Assembly: GCF_014650035.1 (NCBI RefSeq)
Contig: NZ_BMUE01000002.1
Location: forward strand, 496,001 to 560,000
DNA: 64,000 nucleotides
Reading direction: 5' to 3'
From: Streptomyces lucensis JCM 4490
Lineage (GTDB): Bacteria; Actinomycetota; Actinomycetes; Streptomycetales; Streptomycetaceae
Part shown: in pieces, positions 21,379 through 30,417 of the stretch
Numbering within the stretch: the stretch's first letter is position 1
Layout of the letters: each line of letters begins with the position of its first letter
Position numbers and translations under genes: made by a program
The notes under the pieces: model-generated
Told to the model about the DNA's origin: nothing
Seen by the model: the letters and a program-made list of their open reading frames with translations, nothing else
Databases searched by the model: none

Positions 21379-22128
21379 ATGAGTCTGTTCCGCGACGACG
21401 GCATCGTGCTGCGCACCCAGAAGCTGGGCGAGGCGGACCGGATCATCACGCTGCTCACGCGCGGGCACGGACGGGTGCGGGCCGTGGCCCGGGGCGTGCG
21501 GCGCACCAAGTCGAAGTTCGGGGCGCGGCTGGAGCCCTTCTCCCACGTGGACGTGCAGTTCTTCGCGCGGGGCAGTGAGCTGGTCGGGCGGGGGCTGCCC
21601 CTGTGCACGCAGAGCGAGACGATCGCCCCCTACGGCGGCGGCATCGTCACCGACTACGCCCGCTACACCGCCGGCACGGCCATGCTGGAGACCGCCGAGC
21701 GGTTCACCGATCACGAGGGCGAGCCCGCGGTGCAGCAGTACCTGCTGCTCGTCGGCGCCCTGCGCACGCTCGCCCGGGGCGAGCACGCCCCGCACCTCGT
21801 GCTCGACGCCTTCCTCCTGCGCTCCCTCGCCGTCAACGGCTACGCCCCCAGCTTCGGCGACTGCGCGAAGTGCGGCATGCCCGGTCCGAACCGCTTCTTC
21901 TCGGTCTCCTCCGGCGGCTCCGTCTGCCCCGACTGCCGGGTCCCGGGCAGTGTCGTGCCGTCCCCGCAGACCCTGGTGCTGCTCGGGGCGCTGCTTACGG
22001 GAGACTGGGAGACGGCGGACGCGTGCGAGGCACGGTACGTCCGGGAGGGCAGCGGCCTGGTCTCCGCCTACCTGCACTGGCATCTGGAGCGGGGACTGCG
22101 CTCGCTCCGGTACGTCGAGAAGTCGTAG
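21379..22128 (+). CDS. recO: DNA repair protein RecO
   Basis: A 249-residue RecO. The N-terminal OB fold includes 'DDGIVLRTQKLGEADRIITL' and 'RAVARGVRRTKSKFG', and a zinc-finger-like motif has CAKCG and CPDC spaced about 20 residues. RecO anneals ssDNA and loads RecA with RecR in RecF-pathway recombination repair. ATG 21379 is preferred; the frame open upstream to 21268 is not RecO-like. uppS follows after 55 bases. Confidence 0.93.
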   Translation: MSLFRDDGIVLRTQKLGEADRIITLLTRGHGRVRAVARGVRRTKSKFGARLEPFSHVDVQFFARGSELVGRGLPLCTQSETIAPYGGGIVTDYARYTAGTAMLETAERFTDHEGEPAVQQYLLLVGALRTLARGEHAPHLVLDAFLLRSLAVNGYAPSFGDCAKCGMPGPNRFFSVSSGGSVCPDCRVPGSVVPSPQTLVLLGALLTGDWETADACEARYVREGSGLVSAYLHWHLERGLRSLRYVEKS

Positions 22129-22183
22129 CCGCGGCCGCACACCGCAGACGAATCCGTAGATCGCAGAGGGAGACGAGAAGCAG

Positions 22184-23020
22184 ATGGTGGTACGCGGGAT
22201 CCTCGGGCGCCAGCGGCGCGAGTACACGGCGCCGACGCCACACCCGTCGGGCGCCCGTCCGCCGAAGCTCCCCCGCGAGCTGGTACCGAACCACGTGGCG
22301 ATCGTCATGGACGGCAACGGCCGCTGGGCCAAGGAGCGCGGGCTGCCCCGCACGGAGGGGCACAAGGTCGGCGCCGAGCGGGTGCTGGACGTGCTGCAGG
22401 GCTCGATCGAGATGGGCGTCCGCAACATCTCCCTGTACGCCTTCTCCACCGAGAACTGGAAGCGCTCGCCCGACGAGGTGCGCTTCCTGATGAACTTCAA
22501 CCGCGACTTCATCCGCAAGACCCGCGACCGGCTCGACGAGCTGGGCATCCGGGTGCGCTGGGTGGGACGCATGCCCAGGCTGTGGAAGTCGGTGGCGAAG
22601 GAACTGCAGGTCGCGCAGGAGCAGACCAAGGGCAACGACCTGCTCACCCTGTACTTCTGCATGAACTACGGCGGCCGGGCCGAGCTCGCCGACGCGGCGC
22701 AGCGGCTCGCCGAGGACGTGAAGGCGGGCCGGCTCGACCCGTCCAAGGTCAGCGAGAAGACCATCCAGAAGTACCTGTACTACCCGGACATGCCGGACGT
22801 GGACCTGTTCCTGCGCCCCAGCGGTGAGCAGCGCACCTCCAACTACCTGCTCTGGCAGAGCGCCTACGCCGAGATGGTCTTCCAGGACGTGCTGTGGCCC
22901 GACTTCGACCGCCGTGACCTGTGGCGGGCCTGCCTGGAGTTCGCCTCCCGCGACCGCCGCTTCGGCGGGGCGATCCCGAACGAGGAACTGCTGGCCATGG
23001 AGGGCACGCCGGACACCTGA
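22184..23020 (+). CDS. uppS: Isoprenyl transferase (undecaprenyl/decaprenyl diphosphate synthase)
   Basis: A 278-residue cis-prenyltransferase. The diphosphate-binding loop is '[17 protein letters not shown]' (catalytic Asp), with '[14 protein letters not shown]' and the C-terminal '[20 protein letters not shown]'. It makes the long-chain cis-polyprenyl diphosphate carrier for peptidoglycan and wall polymers. It is preceded by a purine-rich ribosome-binding site and follows recO, a conserved actinobacterial neighbourhood that also includes zur. Confidence 0.94.
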   Translation: MVVRGILGRQRREYTAPTPHPSGARPPKLPRELVPNHVAIVMDGNGRWAKERGLPRTEGHKVGAERVLDVLQGSIEMGVRNISLYAFSTENWKRSPDEVRFLMNFNRDFIRKTRDRLDELGIRVRWVGRMPRLWKSVAKELQVAQEQTKGNDLLTLYFCMNYGGRAELADAAQRLAEDVKAGRLDPSKVSEKTIQKYLYYPDMPDVDLFLRPSGEQRTSNYLLWQSAYAEMVFQDVLWPDFDRRDLWRACLEFASRDRRFGGAIPNEELLAMEGTPDT

Positions 23021-23084
23021 GCCGGACGCCCCCGGTCACCCGGTGGCCACCGCCGGTTCACACGGGCCGCCGAGGATGCGGATC

Positions 23085-24410
23085 ATGAGACGTCTCGCCC
23101 CTGTCCTCGCCCTCGGCGCGCTGCTCCTCACCTCGCTGCCCGCGCACGCCTCGGACGGCCCCGCCCACCGTGAGAGCTACGGCACCAAGGCGCCGTACGC
23201 TCCCGGGCAGAACCCGCACGCCTACCAGAAGGCCCCCGCCGGCTTCGTTCCCGTCTTCACCGAGAACGTCTCGCGGCACGGCTCCCGTGCGGCGAGCGAC
23301 AGCGAGGACGGCGACCTCCTCCTCGCGCTGTGGGACAAGGCCGAGGCCGAGGGGCAGCTGACGCGCAGGGGCGCGGAGTTCGGGCCGAAGGTCCGCGCGC
23401 TGCAGGCCGCCATGGCGAGGACCGGCTACGGCAACCTGAGCGGGCGCGGCAAGCGGGAACTGAAGGACACGGCGGCGCGCCTGGAGCGGCGGCTGCCGTC
23501 CCTGTTCGCCACGATCGCCAGGACCGGCGAGAAGATCGACGTCGTCAGCTCGGGCCAGGGCCGGGCGGTGGAGAGCGCCGACGTGTTCGCGGGCACCCTC
23601 GCCGACGCCGACCCTGCGCTGCGGCCGCTGATCGGGCCGACCCGCACCGACAAGGACCTGCTCTACTTCCACAAGGCGGCGGGCGGCGCGGCCTACCGCG
23701 ACTACATCGCGAACGACCAGCGCCTCAAGGACACCCTGAACGGCATCACGGACCAGCCCAGGACCGGGCGGGCGGCCCGCAGCGTGCTGCGCCGGATCTT
23801 CAAGGACGCCTTCGTCGAGCGGATCCCCGACCGGTTCGCCGCCGCCCAGGCCGTCTACAACCTGTACGCCATCGCCCCGGCCATGCGCGAGGAGAGCCCG
23901 GACGGTGCGGGCTGGGGCATGGAGCGCTACATCTCCCGCAGGGACGCGGCCTGGTTCGGCTACCTCGGCGACGCCGAGGACTTCTACGAGAAGGGCCCCG
24001 GCTTCGCCGGCAGCGACATCACCTACGAGATGGCGGGCGTCCTCCTGGACGACCTCTTCCAGCAGGTGGAGGCCAAACGCGCCGGCACCAGCGACCTCGG
24101 CGCCGAACTGCGCTTCACGCACGCCGAGGAGCTCGTCCCGCTCGCCGCGCTGATGGGCCTGCCCGGCAGCACGCGGCCCGCGACGCCGGGCAGCCCGTAC
24201 ACCTACTCCGGCAACCCCTGGCGCGGCGCCGACGTCTCCCCGCTGGGCGCGAACATCCAGTGGGACGTCTTCGAGAAGGACGGCCGCTACCTGGTCCGCA
24301 TGCTCTACAACGAGAAGGAGACGCCCTTCAGGGCGGGCTGCCGCCCGATCAGCGCGAACAGCGCCTTCTACGACCTGGACGAGCTGGAGCGCTGCTTCGG
24401 GCGGGCCTGA
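23085..24410 (+). CDS. Secreted histidine acid phosphatase-like protein
   Basis: A 441-residue protein with an N-terminal Sec signal peptide (MRRLAPVLALGALLLTSLPA, then HA-S; cleavage near residue 24). The histidine phosphatase catalytic motif is 'NVSRHGSRA' (residue about 65). A second conserved motif, 'FTHAEELVPLAALMG', gives the distal His near residue 350. This layout fits branch-2 histidine phosphatases (phytase or MINPP-like), which release phosphate from organic phosphates outside the cell. ATG 23085 is chosen because CGAGG precedes it by 9 bases. Confidence 0.82.
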   Translation: MRRLAPVLALGALLLTSLPAHASDGPAHRESYGTKAPYAPGQNPHAYQKAPAGFVPVFTENVSRHGSRAASDSEDGDLLLALWDKAEAEGQLTRRGAEFGPKVRALQAAMARTGYGNLSGRGKRELKDTAARLERRLPSLFATIARTGEKIDVVSSGQGRAVESADVFAGTLADADPALRPLIGPTRTDKDLLYFHKAAGGAAYRDYIANDQRLKDTLNGITDQPRTGRAARSVLRRIFKDAFVERIPDRFAAAQAVYNLYAIAPAMREESPDGAGWGMERYISRRDAAWFGYLGDAEDFYEKGPGFAGSDITYEMAGVLLDDLFQQVEAKRAGTSDLGAELRFTHAEELVPLAALMGLPGSTRPATPGSPYTYSGNPWRGADVSPLGANIQWDVFEKDGRYLVRMLYNEKETPFRAGCRPISANSAFYDLDELERCFGRA

Positions 24411-24422
24411 GCCGGCCGCACC

Positions 24423-24833
24423 TCAGCGCGCCGCGCACTCCGCGCAGGTGCCGAAGATCTCCACCGTGTGGGCCACGTTCACGTAGCCGTGCTCGGCCGC
24501 GATGGCCTCCGCCCACTTCTCCACCGCCGGGCCCTCCACCTCGACCGCCTTGCCGCAGGTACGGCAGACCAGGTGGTGGTGGTGCTCGCCGGTGGAGCAG
24601 CGGCGGTAGACGGACTCGCCGTCGGAGGTGCGCAGGACGTCGACCTCGCCGGCCTCGGCGAGGGACTGCAGGGTGCGGTAGACGGTGGTGAGGCCGACCG
24701 AGTCGCCCTTGTGCTTGAGCATGTCGTGCAGTTCCTGCGCGCTGCGGAACTCCTCGACCTCGTCCAGGGCCGCCGCCACGGCTGCACGCTGTCGGGTCGC
24801 GCGGCCCTTCACGGGCGGTCCAGCGGTGGTCAC
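24423..24833 (-). CDS. zur: Zinc uptake regulator Zur (Fur family)
   Basis: A 136-residue Fur-family repressor. It has an N-terminal winged helix ('RATRQRAAVAAALDEVEEF', 'VGLTTVYRTLQSLAEAG'), the metal site 'EHHHHLVCRTCGKAVEVEG', and a C-terminal CxxC ('CAECAAR') for structural zinc. GTG 24833 is chosen for AAGGAGG immediately upstream. Context (directly before znuB-znuC-znuA on the same strand) identifies it as Zur rather than Fur. It represses zinc import when zinc is sufficient. Zur-box candidates are seen upstream of znuA. Confidence 0.92.
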   Translation of the reverse strand: MTTAGPPVKGRATRQRAAVAAALDEVEEFRSAQELHDMLKHKGDSVGLTTVYRTLQSLAEAGEVDVLRTSDGESVYRRCSTGEHHHHLVCRTCGKAVEVEGPAVEKWAEAIAAEHGYVNVAHTVEIFGTCAECAAR

Positions 24834-24903
24834 CGTTGCCTCCTTGGATGGCTCACGTCTCGCCTGCTGCCCGGGCCATTGTGCCAGCCCGGACACCGCG
24901 CGG

Positions 24904-25806
24904 TCAGACGCCGACGCCGTCGCCGGCCGCTCGTGTGGCCGGAATCGAGCACTCCGCCGGATCCCCGGCGGGCCGCGCGGCAGCCGCCGCGCGGGCGCGT
25001 CGGCGGGCCAGCGGAGTGGCCAGTGCCGTCAGCGCGGCGAACGCGGCGATGGTCAGCAGGACGATCGTGGCACCGGGCGGGACGTCCTGGTAGAACGACG
25101 TGATCGTGCCGCTGATCGCCACGGTGACGCCGAGGGCGACGGCGATCGCGAAGGTCGCGGCGAAGCTGCGGGTGAGCTGCTGCGCCGCGGCGACCGGGAC
25201 GACCATGAGCGCGGAGACCAGGATCAGCCCGACCACCCGCATCGCGACCGTCACCGTGACCGCCGCGGTGACCGCCGTGAGCAGGTTGAGCGCACGGACC
25301 GGCAGCCCGGTGACCCGCGCGAACTCCTCGTCCAGGCTGACCGCGAACAGCTGACGGCGCAGCCCCAGGGTGACCAGGACGACGAACGCCGCCAGCACCG
25401 TGATCGCGTCCACGTCCGAGGGGGAGACCGTGGAGAGGGAGCCGAACAGGTACGACGTCAGGTTCGCGTTGGAGCCGCCCGGCGCGATGTTGACGAACAT
25501 CACGCCGCCGGCCATCCCGCCGTAGAAGAGCATCGCGAGCGCGATGTCGCCGCGTGTCCGGCCGTACCAGCGGATCAGCTCCATCAGCACCGAGCCGAGT
25601 GCCGAGACCGCCGTGGCCATCCACACGGGGGAGGCGTTCAGCAGGAAGCCGAGGCCGACGCCGGTCATCGCCACGTGCCCGATGCCGTCGCCCATCAGGG
25701 GCTGGCGGCGCTGGACGAGGTAGATTCCGATCGCGGGCGCGGTGATGCCGACCAGGACGGCGGCGACGAGCGCCCGCTGCATGAAGGCGTAGTTCAGGAA
25801 TTCCAT
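24904..25806 (-). CDS. znuB: Zinc ABC transporter permease
   Basis: A 300-residue ABC-3 family permease with about 8 hydrophobic helices. It starts MEFLNYAFMQRALVAAVLVG, and 'GDGIGHVAMTGVGLGFLL' is the conserved family segment. It forms the membrane pore of the zinc importer. Its ATG shares one base with the znuC stop (TGATG), so the two are coupled. zur lies downstream in the same direction, 70 bases away. Confidence 0.92.
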   Translation of the reverse strand: MEFLNYAFMQRALVAAVLVGITAPAIGIYLVQRRQPLMGDGIGHVAMTGVGLGFLLNASPVWMATAVSALGSVLMELIRWYGRTRGDIALAMLFYGGMAGGVMFVNIAPGGSNANLTSYLFGSLSTVSPSDVDAITVLAAFVVLVTLGLRRQLFAVSLDEEFARVTGLPVRALNLLTAVTAAVTVTVAMRVVGLILVSALMVVPVAAAQQLTRSFAATFAIAVALGVTVAISGTITSFYQDVPPGATIVLLTIAAFAALTALATPLARRRARAAAAARPAGDPAECSIPATRAAGDGVGV

Positions 25807-26573
25807 CAGCTCAGCAGTCCCGTGCGGATCGGTCCGGTGCCCGCGGGTGCGTGCGGGTGTACGTGGTCGTGGCCGGGCAGGGCGTGCTGGCCGACGGCCT
25901 TGGGTGGCGGGCCGTCGTGCAGGACGCAGCCGTCGCGCAGGACGACCGCCCGGTCGATCAGGGGCTCCAGGGGGCCCAGTTCGTGCAGGACGAGCAGGAC
26001 GGTGGCGCCCTGGGCGACCTGCTCGCGCAGGGTCGCGGCCAGCACCTCCTGGCTGGCCAGGTCGACGCCCGCCATCGGCTCGTCCATGATCAGCAGCTCG
26101 GGCCCGGCGGCCAGGGCGCGGGCGATCAGCACGCGCTGGTGCTGGCCGCCGGAGAGGGCGTCGACCGGGTCTCTGGCGCGGTCCGCCATGCCGACCAGCT
26201 CCAGGGCGCGGCGCACGGCGTCGCGGTCGCCCCTGCGGAAGACGCCGAAGCGGGTGCGTGACAGCCGGCCGGAGGAGACGATCTCGGTCACCGTCGCCGG
26301 GACCCCGCCCGCGGCCGTGGTGCGCTGCGGCACGTAGCCCACGCGCGCCCAGTTCCTGAAGGAGCGGCGGGGTGTGCCGAACAGTTCGATCGTGCCGCCG
26401 CTGACCGGCACCTGGCCGATGATCGTGCGGATCGCCGTGGACTTGCCGGAGCCGTTGGCGCCGAGGAGCGCGACGACCTCGCCGCGGCCGACGGTGAGGT
26501 CGATGCCGCGCAGGACGGGGCGCGCGCCGAGTTCGGCGGTCACCTTGCGCATCGTTATGACGGGTTCGTCCAT
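25806..26573 (-). CDS. znuC: Zinc ABC transporter ATP-binding protein
   Basis: A 255-residue ABC ATPase. Walker A is 'ALLGANGSGKSTAIR', the signature 'LSGGQHQRVLIARAL', and Walker B 'LLIMDEPMAGVD'. The C-terminus is His/Pro-rich ('HALPGHDHVHPHAPAG'), which may bind zinc. ATG 26573 is chosen because GGAGG lies 8 bases upstream. A GTG at 26597 overlapping the znuA TGA would be an alternative with 8 more residues. Confidence 0.92.
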   Translation of the reverse strand: MDEPVITMRKVTAELGARPVLRGIDLTVGRGEVVALLGANGSGKSTAIRTIIGQVPVSGGTIELFGTPRRSFRNWARVGYVPQRTTAAGGVPATVTEIVSSGRLSRTRFGVFRRGDRDAVRRALELVGMADRARDPVDALSGGQHQRVLIARALAAGPELLIMDEPMAGVDLASQEVLAATLREQVAQGATVLLVLHELGPLEPLIDRAVVLRDGCVLHDGPPPKAVGQHALPGHDHVHPHAPAGTGPIRTGLLS

Positions 26574-26593
26574 GATCTGGTCCTCCGTACCGG

Positions 26594-27562
26594 TCACTTG
26601 GCGCCCAGGGCCCGCTTGAGTGCCTTGAGGTTGGCCTCCTGGACGGAGAAGTAGTCGTCGCCGCGGGATCTGTCGGTGATGCCCTCGACGGGGTCGAGCA
26701 CGTCGGTCCTCAGGCCCGCGTCGTGCGCGACGGTCTTCGCGGTCCTGTCGCTGACCAGCGTCTCGTAGAAGACGGTGGTGACGCCCTCGGCCCGGGCGGT
26801 CCGCTCCAGGTCCCTGATCCGGGCGGCGCTGGGCTCGGACTCGGGGTCGAGGCCGTTGACGGCCTCCTCGGTGAGGCCGTAGCGCTCGGCGAGGTAGCCG
26901 AAGGCGGCGTGCGTGGTGATGAAGACCTTGGTCCTGGTGTGCGCGAGGTCCTGCCGGAAGGCGAAGTTCAGGGCGTCCAGCTTCCCGACCAGTTTCGCGG
27001 TGTTCTTGCGGTAGTCGGCCGCGTGCTTCGGGTCGGCCTCGGCGAAGGCGTCGCCGACGCCCTGGGCGACCTGGGCGTAGCGCACCGGGTCCAGCCAGAT
27101 GTGCGGGTCCTTGCCCCCGGCCCCCTCGTCCTCGTGGCCGTCGTCCGCGGCGGTGTGCCCGCCGGCCTCGGTGCCGTGACTCTCCAGCGTGGTCAGGGAG
27201 GCCGCGTCGATCTTCGTCGCGACCGGGGACTGGGCCACCGCCTCGTCGACCGAGGGCTGGAGGTTCTTCAGGTACAGCACCGCGTCGGACACCTCCAGCT
27301 GGGCGATCTGCCGGGGGCTGAGCTCCAGGTCGTGCGGTTCCTGGCCGGGAGAGGTGAGACTGGTGACGTGGACGTGGCTGCCGCCGATCTGCTCGGCGAG
27401 GAACCTCATCGGGTAGAACGACGCGACGACGTCGAACTTGTCCGTGTTCGTCACGGCCACAGAGTCACCGGAGCAACCGGCGAGGGTGCCGGCCCCGAGG
27501 GCGGTGGCCGCGACGGCCGCGGCGGCCGGTATGAGGCGTCGTCGTACGTTCATGACAGTCAT
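26594..27562 (-). CDS. znuA: Zinc ABC transporter substrate-binding lipoprotein
   Basis: About 322 residues. The N-terminal lipoprotein signal ends in LAGC. Metal-site histidines are visible in 'GGSHVHVTSLTSPGQEPHDL', 'GKDPHIWLDPV' and 'TTHAAFGYLAERYGL'. A His/Asp/Glu-rich loop (ESHGTEAGGHTAADDGHEDE, residues about 130-150) marks it as the zinc type of the cluster A-I family. The start is uncertain: GTG 27568, ATG 27562 and ATG 27553 are all in frame, with no strong Shine-Dalgarno, and the Zur-like palindrome overlaps them. Confidence 0.9.
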   Translation of the reverse strand: MTVMNVRRRLIPAAAAVAATALGAGTLAGCSGDSVAVTNTDKFDVVASFYPMRFLAEQIGGSHVHVTSLTSPGQEPHDLELSPRQIAQLEVSDAVLYLKNLQPSVDEAVAQSPVATKIDAASLTTLESHGTEAGGHTAADDGHEDEGAGGKDPHIWLDPVRYAQVAQGVGDAFAEADPKHAADYRKNTAKLVGKLDALNFAFRQDLAHTRTKVFITTHAAFGYLAERYGLTEEAVNGLDPESEPSAARIRDLERTARAEGVTTVFYETLVSDRTAKTVAHDAGLRTDVLDPVEGITDRSRGDDYFSVQEANLKALKRALGAK

Positions 27563-27567
27563 TTTCA
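27553..27567 (-). promoter_or_regulatory. Putative Zur box overlapping the znuA start
   Basis: TGACAGTCATTTTCA matches the actinobacterial Zur palindrome TGAAAATGATTTTCA at 12 of 15 positions. It overlaps the candidate znuA start codons, so repressor binding would block transcription or early elongation. zur itself is encoded in the same cluster. Confidence 0.65.
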
Positions 27568-27574
27568 CTTAACA

Positions 27575-27589
27575 TGGAAACCGTTGTCA
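27575..27589 (-). promoter_or_regulatory. Second Zur-like palindrome upstream of znuA
   Basis: TGGAAACCGTTGTCA matches the same 7-1-7 consensus at 10 of 15 positions and lies 22 bases from the first copy, two helical turns away on the same face. It also lies 128 bases upstream of glyS on the other strand. Confidence 0.5.
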
Positions 27590-27716
27590 ACAACGGCCTT
27601 CAGGCAGCCCGGAACAGGGGGGCCGATTTGGTTGTGGGGGAGCCTGCGCCGGTAACCTGAGTCATTCGCTGGAAGCATCTCGCTTCAACGCCCGTCGTCG
27701 TAATGAAGAGAGCACC

Positions 27717-29099
27717 GTGGCCGCCGACAAGATCGACACCATCGTCAGCCTGAGCAAGCGCCGTGGCTTCGTTTTCCCCTGCAGTGAGATCTACGGCGGA
27801 CAGCGTGCCGCCTGGGACTACGGACCGCTGGGTGTCGAGCTCAAGGAGAACATCAAGCGCCAGTGGTGGCGCTACATGGTGACGTCGCGCGAGGACGTGG
27901 TCGGTATCGACTCGTCCGTCATCCTGGCCTCCGAGGTCTGGGTCGCCTCCGGTCACGTCGCCACCTTCACGGACCCGCTGACCGAGTGCACCTCGTGCCA
28001 CAAGCGGTTCCGTGCCGACCACCTGGAAGAGGCCTACGAGGAGAAGAAGGGCCACGCCCCGGCGAACGGCCTGGCCGACATCAACTGCCCGAACTGCGGC
28101 AACAAGGGCCAGTTCACCGAGCCCAAGCAGTTCTCCGGCCTGCTGTCGACGCACCTCGGCCCGACCCAGGACTCCGGCTCCGTCGCCTACCTGCGCCCCG
28201 AGACCGCCCAGGGCATCTTCACCAACTTCGCCCAGGTGCAGACCACCTCGCGCCGCAAGCCGCCGTTCGGCATCGCCCAGATGGGCAAGTCGTTCCGCAA
28301 CGAGATCACGCCCGGCAACTTCATCTTCCGCACCCGCGAGTTCGAGCAGATGGAGATGGAGTTCTTCGTCAAGCCGGGCGAGGACGAGCAGTGGCAGGAG
28401 TACTGGATGGAGCAGCGCTGGAACTGGTACACGGGCCTCGGCCTGCGTACCGAGAACATGCGCTGGTACGAGCACCCGAAGGAGAAGCTCTCCCACTACT
28501 CCAAGCGCACCGCCGATATCGAGTACCGCTTCCAGTTCGGCGGCAGCGAGTGGGGCGAGCTGGAGGGCGTCGCCAACCGCACCGACTACGACCTCGGCGC
28601 CCACGCCAAGGCCTCCGGCCAGGACCTCTCCTACTTCGACCAGGAGGCCGGCGAGCGCTGGACGCCTTACGTCATCGAGCCCGCCGCCGGTGTCGGCCGC
28701 ACCATGCTGGCCTTCCTGCTCGACGCCTACGTCGAGGACGAGGCGCCCAACGCCAAGGGCAAGATGGAGAAGCGCACCGTGCTGCGCCTGGACCACCGCC
28801 TCGCCCCGGTGAAGGTCGCCGTGCTGCCGCTGTCCCGCAACCCGGAGCTGTCGCCCAAGGCCAAGGGCCTCGCCCAGGCGCTGCGGCAGAACTGGAACAT
28901 CGAGTTCGACGACGCGGGCGCCATCGGCCGCCGCTACCGCCGCCAGGACGAGATCGGCACGCCGTACTGCGTCACCGTCGACTTCGACACGCTCGAGGAC
29001 AACGCGGTGACCGTGCGCGAGCGCGACTCGATGAAGCAGGAGCGCGTGTCGCTGGACCAGATCGAGGGCTACCTGGCCCAGCGCCTCCTGGGCTGCTGA
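27717..29099 (+). CDS. glyS: Glycyl-tRNA synthetase (alpha2 type)
   Basis: A 460-residue class II aminoacyl-tRNA synthetase of the dimeric GlyRS type. '[20 protein letters not shown]' is the N-terminal signature, a zinc ribbon is formed by CTSC and CPNC, motif 2 includes '[20 protein letters not shown]', and motif 3 lies near '[14 protein letters not shown]'. A C-terminal anticodon-binding domain spans about residues 345-450. It charges tRNA-Gly. The start is GTG 27717, preceded by AAGAGAG. Confidence 0.95.
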   Translation: MAADKIDTIVSLSKRRGFVFPCSEIYGGQRAAWDYGPLGVELKENIKRQWWRYMVTSREDVVGIDSSVILASEVWVASGHVATFTDPLTECTSCHKRFRADHLEEAYEEKKGHAPANGLADINCPNCGNKGQFTEPKQFSGLLSTHLGPTQDSGSVAYLRPETAQGIFTNFAQVQTTSRRKPPFGIAQMGKSFRNEITPGNFIFRTREFEQMEMEFFVKPGEDEQWQEYWMEQRWNWYTGLGLRTENMRWYEHPKEKLSHYSKRTADIEYRFQFGGSEWGELEGVANRTDYDLGAHAKASGQDLSYFDQEAGERWTPYVIEPAAGVGRTMLAFLLDAYVEDEAPNAKGKMEKRTVLRLDHRLAPVKVAVLPLSRNPELSPKAKGLAQALRQNWNIEFDDAGAIGRRYRRQDEIGTPYCVTVDFDTLEDNAVTVRERDSMKQERVSLDQIEGYLAQRLLGC

Positions 29100-29124
29100 G
29101 GCCCGCGGCGCTCCCCTGGACCCT

Positions 29125-29163
29125 CGCCCACCCGGCAGGCCGGCCCGGCCTGCCGGGTGGGCG
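29125..29163. terminator. Bidirectional terminator after glyS
   Basis: A near-perfect 39-base palindrome with 19-base arms around a 1-base centre (outer arm CGCCCACCCGGCAGG). In practice it gives a stem of about 17 bp with a small loop. It sits 25 bases after glyS and 3 bases before the end of the convergent EEP gene, so it can serve both. Confidence 0.88.
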
Positions 29164-29166
29164 TCT

Positions 29167-30279
29167 TCACAGGTCCAGGTCGACGAAGAGCGCCGCGTGG
29201 TCGGACGCCGCGTTCGTCTTCGACGTCACGGTGCAGAAGGACTTGATGCCCTTCGCGAAGATGCCGCGGGTCTCCAGGCCGACGTGCTGCACCTCGTGCC
29301 ACAGCGGCGGCGGGAGCAGCAGGTAGTCGATCTTGTCGTGCTTGCTGCCGCAGTCCCCGTGCGTGCCTGGCTCCCCGTGGTAGGAGCGGTGGCTCATCAC
29401 GTCCCGCAGCCCGGTGTCCATCAGGGCGGTGGCCGCCGCGCTGTCCGGGTCGTCGTTGAGGTCGCCCGCGACCACCACGTGCGGGGTGCGCTCCTGGGCC
29501 TCCCGGTAGATCTGCGCGACCCGCCGCGCCTGCGCCAGCCGCAGCTCGGGGTCGTCGTGGAACTTGCTCTTGAGGTGGTTGCCGAGGACCACGAGGGGCG
29601 TTCCGTCGAGCCCGATCTCGAACTCGGGGCAGTCACGGCTGAAGAGGCGGTCCTCGGGCCGGTCCGGGTCGGTGTCGAAGATGTGCGTCCGCACGGACGT
29701 GACCGGATGACGGCTGAGGATCCCGATGTCGATGCCCCGGGGATCGTTGCCGTCGATCAGCAGGACGTAGGGGTACGGCCGCCTGCCCAGTGCCCCGGCC
29801 AGGACCTGTGTGTTGAAGCGCTCCAGGGTGAGCCGGTCCTCCACCTCCACGGTGAGCAGGATGTCGGCGTCGACCTCCGAGACCACCCGGCCGGTGTTCT
29901 GCACCACGCACAAGTCGAGGTCGTCCTGCCCCAGTTCGGCCCAGCCGGCCCAGTCGGCGCGGCCGCCCGCCTTGACCTCGATGTGGACGTTCTTGCCCGA
30001 GCCGGTCTGCTCGAACAGCCCGGAGCCCTTGCCCGGACGCGCGTCGTTGATGAAGATCAGCGGCGGGTCCTCGGGGTCGACCGCGTACGCCCGGTGCTTC
30101 TCGATGAGCCGGGCGATCTCCTCCTTGTCCCTGTCGCTGTACTTCGGCAGGTCGAGGAGGGTGACCAACCTGGTGAAGTCGCCGATGACCTTCTCGCGGT
30201 CCGCCGGGTTCCGCAGCCGGAAGGCCGTGGGCCTGCGGAAGACGTTCTCCATGTTGAAGGTGGCGAGACGGATGCTCAT
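29167..30279 (-). CDS. Endonuclease/exonuclease/phosphatase (EEP) family protein
   Basis: A 370-residue EEP-superfamily enzyme. 'LATFNMENVF' is the N-terminal metal/active-site motif, 'VVVAGDLNDDPDS' the central GDLND motif, and 'NAASDHAALFVDL' the C-terminal SDH motif. There is no signal peptide, so the enzyme is cytoplasmic; nuclease and phosphodiesterase substrates both remain possible. ATG 30279 follows AGGAGG. A long insert between the first motif and the core (about residues 20-130) is larger than in the minimal EEP fold. Confidence 0.82.
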   Translation of the reverse strand: MSIRLATFNMENVFRRPTAFRLRNPADREKVIGDFTRLVTLLDLPKYSDRDKEEIARLIEKHRAYAVDPEDPPLIFINDARPGKGSGLFEQTGSGKNVHIEVKAGGRADWAGWAELGQDDLDLCVVQNTGRVVSEVDADILLTVEVEDRLTLERFNTQVLAGALGRRPYPYVLLIDGNDPRGIDIGILSRHPVTSVRTHIFDTDPDRPEDRLFSRDCPEFEIGLDGTPLVVLGNHLKSKFHDDPELRLAQARRVAQIYREAQERTPHVVVAGDLNDDPDSAAATALMDTGLRDVMSHRSYHGEPGTHGDCGSKHDKIDYLLLPPPLWHEVQHVGLETRGIFAKGIKSFCTVTSKTNAASDHAALFVDLDL

Positions 30280-30417
30280 CGCGGGCCTCCTCGGGCGGCG
30301 CGAGTGCACCGCACGGCCGGCGGCAGGCGCCGCCTGAGGACTGCTCGTCGGCAGTTCCCATTGTCCGAGCCCCGGTGAACGGTGTCCAACGGGGCGCGGA
30401 GCGCGGGACGGCCGGGC

